Positions 1-8,020 of a DNA stretch of 36,513 nucleotides are shown one piece after another (position 1 is the first letter of the stretch; each line of letters begins with the position of its first letter). The translations under genes and the position numbers were made by a program. Origin of the DNA: Myxococcales bacterium (GTDB lineage: Bacteria > Myxococcota_A > Polyangia > Polyangiales > Polyangiaceae); NCBI GenBank assembly GCA_030590865.1, contig JAUVCD010000004.1, positions 1 through 36,513 of the forward strand. The letters are read 5' to 3'. The notes beneath the pieces were generated by a model. That model saw nothing but the letters and a program-made list of their open reading frames with translations, ran no database searches and had not been told where the DNA came from.

Positions 1-112
1 GGTGTCCATCGTCTACCCCCTCGTGGGGCGCCGGGCCGCGCCGGGGCCCCTCGCCCAGGCGAGGGGCCCCGAAGCGGCCCGACGCGCCACCAGGAGTTAC
101 ACGATGGACACC
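1..112. repeat. 112-bp imperfect, ungapped inverted repeat (56-nt arms, centre 56/57); perfect core stem 43-55/58-70 and perfect outer ends 1-12/101-112
   Basis: Base-by-base comparison of k with the complement of 113-k gives 47 of 56 matches. Core is ggggcccctcgcc-ca-ggcgaggggcccc; ends are ggtgtccatcgt / acgatggacacc. It may continue left of the window. Confidence 0.9.
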
Positions 113-354
113 AGCCCCAGCAGCGTGAGTCCTCTTGCTCACAGCACCGCCGTCCGCCACGAGTCCCCTTCCGCCCCGCGCTCGAACCCCCGCTCGCCCC
201 CGCTTCCCTCACGCTTCCGCCCCCGACCTAGACCAAAACATCGGGCCCGGAACGGGCTCGGGGTAGCGCTCGGGCGCGTGCCCGTGGCGGAAGCGGAAGC
301 GACAATTATCCTGTCACAGGGGGCCACAGTGCTTCCGACCCACACTGCCGCCGT

Positions 355-1704
355 TCAGAAGATGTAGGCGGCGGTCAGGGGGATGGAGATGAGCTGGTCG
401 ATTGCTCCGCCTGCGACGTAGCGATCGCCCGGCTCTGGCGCGAAGGAGGAGAAGAGGCGCAGGTAGCGCACTCCGGTGCGGATCTCGAACCCCGCGCCGA
501 CCGACAGGCCGATCAAGAGGCCCAGATCGATCCCCGCCAGAGAGGGGGCGCGGAAGCGGTCGTAGAGCTCGCCGCCGCTGAGAGGGCCGACGTAGGCGAA
601 GCTCGGTCGCAGCGTGAAAAGGTCACCCATCGGGAGGGTCGCACCCACACCGACGCTCAGAAATACGTATTCGGCTGTTGCGATTTCATCGGCGATCGCG
701 GCGCCAGCATCACTTTCAGGCTCGATGGTGAAGTTCTCAAAACCGAACGCCCCAGTCAGGGCGAGGGTTGCCGGGCGATCTGAGTCGCTGAGCCGTAACC
801 GGTAGACGAGCCCAGCGCTGAAGCGATTCCAGGTGGTGCTGAACCGCATCGAGTCGTCCTCAGTTCGCGAGGCCAGCCCGAGGGCATGCATGGTGGCCAC
901 GCTCAAGCCCAGGTCGCTGGCTACCGGCAGCTGCAAGGTGGCTGCAGGAAACACCACCCCGCTCAGCGACAGCGCTGGGACGCCAAACACCTCGTAGGGA
1001 CGCAGGTTGTTGCCCATGCCGTCGCTGTAGGAGAAGAAGCGGCCACCGATCTCGAGGCCGGCGCTCACATCGAACAGCTCGCGGCCCGCGCGGTGGGTCA
1101 CGAAGGACGGCTTTGGGGGGGGCAGCACGTCGTCCTCAGCCGGCGCCGGAGCCGGCTCGGGCGGCCCTTTGGGTTCCGGCGGAGGCGGTGGGGCGAGGGC
1201 CTCGAGGGTTTCACCGATGGCGGAGGCGATGGCTGCGATCTGATCGTCCTCGCTGCCTGCCAAAGACACCGGCTCGTCGACGACCGCCTCGCCACTGTCG
1301 TTGACCAGCAAGAGCACGAGCTCCAGGTGTCCTCCTCTGGCCCGCAGCCTGCCCAGCACCGCAGCCTCGATGCCCGCCCCTTCGATGGCCTGGTGGATCA
1401 CCTTCAGCAGCGGGCGCCGCTTGCTCGGCGACGTGAGGGCGTAGCCGATCGGGCCGGGCAAGCCTGCGTTGCGGATCGCGCCGGTGAACTGTTCTGGCTC
1501 GATGACCTGGACGCCGGTGGGCACCATCGTGAGTACCAGCTGTCGGGCGTCGTCTGCGCCTCGGCCCTCGATGTGAACAGCGATCCGCGCTTCCTCGGCC
1601 TCAGGCGACTGCGCCGCAGCGGATGCCGCCATGGTGGCGAGGGGCACACAAACTCCGACCGTCATGAGGACGATTCGGAGGAGCAGTACGGCTGACCTCC
1701 GCAC
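355..1704 (-). CDS. Putative secreted/outer-membrane protein: signal peptide, Pro-rich linker, C-terminal beta-barrel-like domain ending in an aromatic residue (AAYIF)
   Basis: 449-aa ORF; N-terminal hydrophobic signal MRRSAVLLLRIVLMTVGVCVPLATMAASAAA; linker PPPPPEPKGPPEPAPAPAEDD; alternating hydrophobic C-terminal half; terminal Phe typical of outer-membrane barrels. Confidence 0.75.
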   Translation of the reverse strand: MRRSAVLLLRIVLMTVGVCVPLATMAASAAAQSPEAEEARIAVHIEGRGADDARQLVLTMVPTGVQVIEPEQFTGAIRNAGLPGPIGYALTSPSKRRPLLKVIHQAIEGAGIEAAVLGRLRARGGHLELVLLLVNDSGEAVVDEPVSLAGSEDDQIAAIASAIGETLEALAPPPPPEPKGPPEPAPAPAEDDVLPPPKPSFVTHRAGRELFDVSAGLEIGGRFFSYSDGMGNNLRPYEVFGVPALSLSGVVFPAATLQLPVASDLGLSVATMHALGLASRTEDDSMRFSTTWNRFSAGLVYRLRLSDSDRPATLALTGAFGFENFTIEPESDAGAAIADEIATAEYVFLSVGVGATLPMGDLFTLRPSFAYVGPLSGGELYDRFRAPSLAGIDLGLLIGLSVGAGFEIRTGVRYLRLFSSFAPEPGDRYVAGGAIDQLISIPLTAAYIF

Positions 1705-1853
1705 TCTGTCACCCTACCACTGGAGCGCGTGGAGCGGGCAGAGCCATCACTGGGGCGCACGACGCCGGCTATCACGACTGCTCGACTGGCTTTCGATGTT
1801 GTCGGGCAAAGCGCCCCCCTGAGGGCCAGCCGGGCCCGCCGGTCGTCCGTTCG

Positions 1854-1880
1854 AGGGGGCCGTTCGTTGAACGGCCCCCT
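1854..1880 (-). terminator. Hairpin just after the stop of the pseudokinase gene; no clear T-tract
   Basis: agggggccgttc-gtt-gaacggccccct is a perfect 12-bp stem with a 3-nt loop, 3 nt beyond the stop codon at 1884-1886. Confidence 0.6.
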
Positions 1881-1883
1881 GGT

Positions 1884-2915
1884 TCAATTGACGGCCGTGG
1901 CAGCGGCTCCGTGCGGGGCCTTGGTGACATGGCCCCCATCCCTCCGGGCAACGCCGTCGATGACCGTCGACTCCACACACGCCTCGAACTGTGTCCAGGT
2001 GTCGAACCCCGCCACGTCTCGCCCACCGATGACTCGAACACCGCTTGCCGGCGGAGCGTCGGCGGCTCCGTATGGCTCGGCGTGCTCGTGGGTCGCTTCG
2101 AGCCACCCAGCGTTCATTTCGGCGATGGTCCTGAAGCGAGCCTTGGGATCCAGCGACAGGGCTTTGCCAAACCACGCGGTGAGAGCGGCATGGGTTTCAG
2201 GTGACAGGCCTGGAAGCTCCAAGGGGGCGACCCTTCCTTCATGGATAGAGACCAGCTGTGCGGCGAGCGACCGGCGCGAGAACGGTAGGCGTCCCGTGAT
2301 TGCCTGGTAGGCGAGCACGGCAAAGGCCCACAAATCGTCCTGCTCGTCCGCCGGAGCTCCTGTGAGCCGCGCTGGCGACATGGTGGTTTGCTCCAAAGAG
2401 GGCACGGTGCCGATCTCCTCGTTGCTAGGCGCGACCTGCGCGAGGCCGACTTCCAGCAGCGTGACGAAGAGCGGTTGCGTTGGCGACAGGAGCACCGAGC
2501 CAGCATGGAGATTGCCGTGGATATGTCCGCGACGATGAAGGGATGCCAGGGTCTTTGCGATTTGCGCAAAGAGCGTGCGGGCTTGCCCCAAGGCCTGTGG
2601 CCCCTTTTCGCTCAACCCATGGGCTAGCGTCTCGCCGTCGCGCCATTCGGTGATCACAAAGGGCGTGTGGGTCGGGGTCAAGCCGTGGTCCAGCGTGCGA
2701 GCAATGTGGGAGCAGCGCGGCATCGTGGTACTCCGCACAAACCGCTTGAAGCGCTCGAAGCGCGCGACGTCGGCTTCGCCAGGTGCGCGATCCACGAACC
2801 TCACGACCACCTGGCGGCCATCCACCACGCCCAACCAGGCGTTGCGACCTCGTGCCGAGAGGGGGCCGACGACCGTCAAGTCTTGGACCATGTCGTGTGG
2901 GGCATGCTGGCTCAT
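1884..2915 (-). CDS. Protein-kinase-fold protein, probable pseudokinase
   Basis: Start reassigned to MSQHAPHDMV, preceded by GGAGG. Kinase-like segments: VVVRFVD (beta-3), HIHGNLHAGSVLL (catalytic loop), LLEVGLAQ (DFG position), SPARLTG, DLWAFAVLAYQAITGRLPF. Confidence 0.8.
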   Translation of the reverse strand: MSQHAPHDMVQDLTVVGPLSARGRNAWLGVVDGRQVVVRFVDRAPGEADVARFERFKRFVRSTTMPRCSHIARTLDHGLTPTHTPFVITEWRDGETLAHGLSEKGPQALGQARTLFAQIAKTLASLHRRGHIHGNLHAGSVLLSPTQPLFVTLLEVGLAQVAPSNEEIGTVPSLEQTTMSPARLTGAPADEQDDLWAFAVLAYQAITGRLPFSRRSLAAQLVSIHEGRVAPLELPGLSPETHAALTAWFGKALSLDPKARFRTIAEMNAGWLEATHEHAEPYGAADAPPASGVRVIGGRDVAGFDTWTQFEACVESTVIDGVARRDGGHVTKAPHGAAATAVN

Positions 2916-3521
2916 GGTGACCTCCGCTTCGTTTTCCACCGTTCGTAGACTGGTAGAAGCAGATTCTGGGCCAGAACCGATGCCCCGGGAATCATTGCTA
3001 TTTGTTGCGCAGATGGCCGATTTTGCTATCGGGAGGCCCGGAACCGAATCGTATCGGGGGGGGTGAAAGCAGCCCAGGAGCAATGAGCGCAACCGTCTGT
3101 CCGCTGGCGACCGATCCAACGGCCAAGCCTGGTTTCCGCCGCTCATGAAGCGGTCCCACCAGCACTCGCCACGGCCGGACGGCGACGGTACTCGTCGGCA
3201 GGTCACCTGCAGCGCAGGCAAGGGCGGGCGGCTGGGGCGTCTCCCCCCCAGCCTGACACCAATTCATGCCATGCGGCCGCCGTGGGGAGATGCATGGCTG
3301 GGTCCCGATGGCCGTCAAGATCACTTCCTGCAATGCTTGCCCAACACTGCCGAGCGGTACCAGCATCGCAGCGGAACCGCTCCGACGACCCACCGCAAGG
3401 GGCGCAGGCCTCGTGACCATGGGGCACCACCCTGCTGCTCCGGGGGGAGGTTTCGGCGCCACGCCAGTTGCTGGCGCGCAATGTGCATCGCATCCTGGAT
3501 CTTTCTGCAATCGAGCGGTTC

Positions 3522-3959
3522 ATGAACGGTCACGAGCACGACGAGCCTCCTGGGGACTCCGAGGAGGGGGGGCGCAACGACGAGGAAAACGCCGAAGCGT
3601 TTCATGAGGCCACGACCAGGGTCATGGACCGAGGCAGACGCGCCGCCGATCCCGCCGACTTGGCGAAGGGCAACACCGGCGTGTTGGATCCCAATGCGGT
3701 GAACCGCCGCGGGCTACCCTTTTCGAAGCTCCGCGGACGTCGCCAGGGAGAGAGGCGGAGCGCAAACAGCGTGTGGAGCAAGGAGCCGTCGATCGACCGA
3801 GATGCGCTGCCGAGCGCTCTGGCGCCGAGCTCGGGCCGAGAGTCGCCGCCACCATCCCCAGCTGCGCCTGCACGAGGCAATGCGGTCTGGATCGTGACGC
3901 TCCTGTTGCTTGCCCTCGTTGCCGGCTTCCTCGGGGTGCTCTTGCTTGCAGGATTGTGA
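3522..3959 (+). CDS. Hypothetical protein with hydrophilic N-terminus and single C-terminal transmembrane helix
   Basis: Likely start MNGHEHDEPP inside the 163-aa ORF; C-terminus AVWIVTLLLLALVAGFLGVLLLAGL. Confidence 0.6.
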   Translation: MNGHEHDEPPGDSEEGGRNDEENAEAFHEATTRVMDRGRRAADPADLAKGNTGVLDPNAVNRRGLPFSKLRGRRQGERRSANSVWSKEPSIDRDALPSALAPSSGRESPPPSPAAPARGNAVWIVTLLLLALVAGFLGVLLLAGL

Positions 3960-3992
3960 GCGGCCTCATTTTCAGAACCCAGCACCGAGCCA

Positions 3993-5387
3993 ATGAAGAA
4001 GATCACCTCGACGACAAACCACATCGGCCGCCCACAATTTGTGAACCGCCTGGTGGTTGCATGGGCCATCACCCAAGGGCTGGCCTGCAGCCCGCAGCCG
4101 CCCTCAGATGACTGGGTGCGCGAGGCAGAACAGGCCATCGTGAACGGATCCCTGGAAGATGGCTGGCCCGGAGTCGGGGCGTTAGTCTTCTCTCACACCT
4201 ACGACGGCTATGGGAGCAAGGGGATCTTCTGCACCGGGACCCTGATCCACCCTCAGTGGGTGCTCACGGCAGCCCATTGCCTCCGAGAGCCTGGGTTCAC
4301 CCCGCCCCCGTACATCATCCACTTCTACGTGGGGCAAGACGCCCGCACATCCGGAGTCGGTCTACCGGCCCAGGGCGAGGTCTTGTCCGTGGATGCCATT
4401 TTTGCCCATCCTGCTTACGCTTCGGACGAGGACGCAGACATCGCTCTGGCTCATTTGGCACAGCCCGCCGCCAACGTTTCCTACTACTCACTCAACCTGT
4501 CCTCCACCCTCGTCGAGTCGGGGCATCCTTCCTTGCTCTACGTCGGATTCGGGGTCGATGACGGCGTGGCGGTGACCGGTCAGGGCATCAAACGATCGAC
4601 GTCGATGACGATCGACTGGTTTGATGCCAAACGCTACTACAGCCTCTATCTGGGAAGCGGCACCTGTTACGGCGATTCGGGCGGTCCTGGACTGTACGGC
4701 GAGGAAGCCAACGGGGTCATCGTCGGCGTCAACTCGAAGCACTACTCCAATGGTGGAGTGGACTGCCAGGACGGCTACGTTGCTCGCACACGAGTGGATA
4801 CCTACCACCCATGGATCGAAGCGACTCTGGCACAACCGATCCCGTCCTGCTCGAGCGATCCGTCGATGTGTTCCTGCTCTGCCGGTTGCCAACCCGATGG
4901 GACGTGTGACTCGACAGCTTGCGCAACGCTGCTGTGCGGGGAGGTTCTGTCTTGTGGCGCTGGATGCGCAGCGGCCCCAAACTGCTTGGTGGCGTGCTAC
5001 GCGAACGGTACTCCGCAGGCACGAGTGCTCTACCAGGAGCTGTTCGAATGTGGACAGGTGAGCTGCGACGGCCTCGGTGGCGCTGCGTGGAATGCCTGCA
5101 TCTCGTCCGCATGCAGTCTGGAGCTCGCCGCCTGCGAAGCCGACGAGGAGTCTGCCCCCCCACCTGACGCCGGTTCACCTGATGCTGCCTCCTCGCCCCC
5201 TGATGACGCACCGGCGACCGATCCCGACGCAGACCACGAGACTCCTGAAGCCGCGAACGACACGCATGGGTGCTCGACAGGTGGCGGATCGTCGGCTCCG
5301 ATTGGTTGGCTCACGATGCTGGGGGCGTGGGTCACGCTCCTGCGGCGCCGTGGGCGGAACCCTGCTGCCCAGTCCACCGGAAGCTAG
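3993..5387 (+). CDS. Trypsin-like (S1 family) serine protease with Cys-rich middle region and MYXO-CTERM-like C-terminal tail
   Basis: IVNG activation-type N-terminus; LTAAHC (His), DADIALAHL (Asp), GTCYGDSGGPGLY (Ser); C-terminus GCSTGGGSSAPIGWLTMLGAWVTLLRRRGRN. Confidence 0.92.
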   Translation: MKKITSTTNHIGRPQFVNRLVVAWAITQGLACSPQPPSDDWVREAEQAIVNGSLEDGWPGVGALVFSHTYDGYGSKGIFCTGTLIHPQWVLTAAHCLREPGFTPPPYIIHFYVGQDARTSGVGLPAQGEVLSVDAIFAHPAYASDEDADIALAHLAQPAANVSYYSLNLSSTLVESGHPSLLYVGFGVDDGVAVTGQGIKRSTSMTIDWFDAKRYYSLYLGSGTCYGDSGGPGLYGEEANGVIVGVNSKHYSNGGVDCQDGYVARTRVDTYHPWIEATLAQPIPSCSSDPSMCSCSAGCQPDGTCDSTACATLLCGEVLSCGAGCAAAPNCLVACYANGTPQARVLYQELFECGQVSCDGLGGAAWNACISSACSLELAACEADEESAPPPDAGSPDAASSPPDDAPATDPDADHETPEAANDTHGCSTGGGSSAPIGWLTMLGAWVTLLRRRGRNPAAQSTGS

Positions 5388-5409
5388 GTCGGGTCGCTGC
5401 GCCGGGGCC

Positions 5410-7596
5410 CTAGTCCTGGGCTTGGGTCCCCAGCGGCTCCGGCGGCGAGAGACCTGTGGACAGCACTTTGCAGGTGACAGCGGACCCATTGCAGCCGCAA
5501 ACGTTCCCGCCCAGGTCCGTCACCGCATAGGGGTCACCGAACCACTCCTCGCCGTTGAGATGGATGACGTTGCAGAAGAACCGATTGCCGCCGATGTGCA
5601 CGCTGGTGCCGAAGACGGTCAGTCCGGCCCGCTCGCTTTGCTCGATGAGGTTGTCGCTCAAGGTCACGGCGGTGACCAAGCCGGCTCCGACAGCCACGAC
5701 GCCGTCGCCGCCGAGCCCATCCGAGAGCTGCGGGTGTGTCGCCCGCACCGTGGTTCGCTCGAGCACCAAGTCTGCTCCGTAAGCGAGCACCCCACTGGTA
5801 TGGCTGCCCGTCACCAGGCAGTCACGCACCGTGGCGCTGGCACCAGCGCCGACCAGCCCGTCGGTGCCCACGTTCTGGGACACGACGCCCGCCCCCTGAC
5901 TTTGGGTTGCATCATCTGGCAACGAGTCTCGGACCGCCGTGCGGTCCAGCACCAAATGGGAGTCGCTCGCGGTCACGCCCGAATCCTGGTTGCGCTCGAT
6001 CCAGCTGTCGCTGATCGTCACGAAAGCTTGGATGCCATCGTCGGAAGGCTGGGCGTTGACGCCCCGGCCGAAATGGCCCTCTGACAGATTCGAGTAGGTG
6101 TCCCGAATGATGCAGTCTTCGATGACGATCTGGCCGCCGGAGGTGCCCACAGCGGAGCTGTAGTTGCGCTCGATGATGCAGTCGCGCAGCGTTAGCTGCG
6201 CGCCAACGGAGCTGAGCGCGCTGTGGCTTGCGCTGACGCCCCGCCCGAAATAGCCGGTGGTCGGGTGAGGAACCGAGTCACGAATGATGGTGGATTCGAT
6301 CACCAGCGAGGCCCCGAACACGACAACGCTCGTCGAGGAATTGCGTTCGAACAAGGCGTTCCGGACGGTCGTTTCTCCTGTTAGCCCCGTCGCATCGTCG
6401 TTGCGAACGAGCAGGCCGCGACCGCCGTCGCCGCTTGGAAGGGGTACGCCATCACGTACCATGGTCGCCTCGATGGTTGCCGAGACCCCCTTCAGGCTGA
6501 TGTTTGCTCCCCCGTTGCGTTCGATCAGACTTCCCTGGATCGTCAGCGTCGAGAGCGAGGCGGTGGGCACATCGACCTGCGCATAGATCCCGTAGCCGAG
6601 ATCCCCAGCGAGCGGCGCGTGGTCGCGAACGATGCTGTCGATGATGGCCGCGCTCGAGCCGTTCACATAGAGTCCGAGCTCTGTGTTGCCTTCGATCAAG
6701 CTGCCCGTGATCGTGACGTTCGAGGCTAGCCCCGATGCGCGATCGATGTCCAAGCCGCGATCGTGGCCGTTGCGAATGACCGTGTCTTCGATATCGATGG
6801 TGGCGCCACGAACGAAGATGGCGGTGCCGCCAGCTCCCTCGATTAGGCTCCCCCGCACCGCCGTGTCGTTGGCGAGCAGCAACCCCGCGAAGCCGGGTTC
6901 GCGGATCCAGACCCGATCCACCAAGCTGCCATCGGCGTCTGTCACCAGGGCTGCTGGCGGCCCGCTGATCGCGAGCCAATGGAGCTGCACGGCAGCGTTC
7001 GCCTCGATGGTGGCCAAGGCGCTGCCGCTGCCGACAATCTCGACTAGCGAGGGGCATCGCCCCCAGATGGCCAGCGATTCGTTCACCACCAGGTTCTCAA
7101 CGTAGCTCCCCTCGGCGATGGCCAGGGTGCCATCGGCCGGTGCAGCTGCGATGGCATCCGCAATGGTCGTCCACGGCTTGGCGCTGGTGCCGTCGCTGTC
7201 GCCGCCGGCATAGCTAGCGTCCACGTAGTGGGTGCCCGGTTCGACGGGAATGTCACCCCAAGGCGGGCTGCCGCAGGGGTGGACCTCCCGACAGCTCGTT
7301 TCGCCGGGCAATGCCATGAGACCCGGCCCGCAGGCTTGGGTCGGCAAGATTGGCTCGCAGCCGTCATCGGCAGGCTCGAAGCCCGCGCCGCACTGCTCTG
7401 GCGGGATGCCGGCGCCCGTGCCGGGCGCCACACAGCTACCGTCCTCCAAGGTGGTTTCACCGATTGCGCAGCCGAGCGGCGGTTGGCCGCCGGAGCCGCC
7501 CTCGCCGGTGGTCGAGCCTCCACCGTCGCTTTCGCCACCGCAGCCGACCATGGCGATCGATACGACTGCCGTCCACGCTCGTAAGTCCATCGGCAC
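5410..7596 (-). CDS. Lipoprotein with right-handed parallel beta-helix repeats
   Basis: Lipobox-like SIAMVGCGG then Gly/Ser linker; YVDASYAGGDSDGTSAKPWTTIADAIAAAPADGTLAIAEGSY typical of pectate-lyase-like entry; many GxxIxDxxIRxN-type coils. Confidence 0.85.
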   Translation of the reverse strand: MPMDLRAWTAVVSIAMVGCGGESDGGGSTTGEGGSGGQPPLGCAIGETTLEDGSCVAPGTGAGIPPEQCGAGFEPADDGCEPILPTQACGPGLMALPGETSCREVHPCGSPPWGDIPVEPGTHYVDASYAGGDSDGTSAKPWTTIADAIAAAPADGTLAIAEGSYVENLVVNESLAIWGRCPSLVEIVGSGSALATIEANAAVQLHWLAISGPPAALVTDADGSLVDRVWIREPGFAGLLLANDTAVRGSLIEGAGGTAIFVRGATIDIEDTVIRNGHDRGLDIDRASGLASNVTITGSLIEGNTELGLYVNGSSAAIIDSIVRDHAPLAGDLGYGIYAQVDVPTASLSTLTIQGSLIERNGGANISLKGVSATIEATMVRDGVPLPSGDGGRGLLVRNDDATGLTGETTVRNALFERNSSTSVVVFGASLVIESTIIRDSVPHPTTGYFGRGVSASHSALSSVGAQLTLRDCIIERNYSSAVGTSGGQIVIEDCIIRDTYSNLSEGHFGRGVNAQPSDDGIQAFVTISDSWIERNQDSGVTASDSHLVLDRTAVRDSLPDDATQSQGAGVVSQNVGTDGLVGAGASATVRDCLVTGSHTSGVLAYGADLVLERTTVRATHPQLSDGLGGDGVVAVGAGLVTAVTLSDNLIEQSERAGLTVFGTSVHIGGNRFFCNVIHLNGEEWFGDPYAVTDLGGNVCGCNGSAVTCKVLSTGLSPPEPLGTQAQD

Positions 7597-7747
7597 CAGC
7601 CTTCAGTCACGATACCACATGAGAATAGGCGGTCCGATTTCGGCCCTAGGGTCCGAGATGAGCGAGGCGACTAGGCAACCCGAACGGTCGGAGACGGCGA
7701 CGACCCGATCCCCTTCCCATGCGAAGCGCCGTGATACTCTGAGGTGG

Positions 7748-8020
7748 ATGTCGTCCTACCGCGCTCCTCTCCGAGGGATGCGATGCTCGTTGTTGCTCGT
7801 CGTTTGGAGTCTCGCCATGGGCGCAGGCTGCACCGACGAATCTGCAGCCGCCGGGCGCGCTCTAGCAGGCTGGTTCCCAGCGCCTGCTGGGCCAAAGTGG
7901 CGGCTGCCATGGCAGCGGTCAGAGCGTGTCTTCCATCGGGCCCTTGACCTTGACCTTCTCCTTCTTCTTCTTGGTCAATGGGGCGACGATACGCCGCTTG
8001 GCCGCCGGTTTTTTCTCTAG
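7748..8020 (+). CDS. Possible short lipoprotein or decayed gene remnant overlapping the kinase 3' end
   Basis: MSSYRAPLRGMRCSLLLVVWSLAMGAGCTDES resembles a lipoprotein signal peptide; GAGG upstream; the body is low-complexity and overlaps 7919-8020 of the opposite-strand kinase. Confidence 0.3.
   Translation: MSSYRAPLRGMRCSLLLVVWSLAMGAGCTDESAAAGRALAGWFPAPAGPKWRLPWQRSERVFHRALDLDLLLLLLGQWGDDTPLGRRFFL

Noticed and set aside
2-367. 121-aa ORF over the left-edge palindrome
   Set aside because: Low-complexity Pro/Arg-rich translation generated by the palindrome and a C-rich tract; no coding evidence.
886-1695. 269-aa plus-strand ORF
   Set aside because: Antisense of the outer-membrane protein gene; no domain features and implausible composition.
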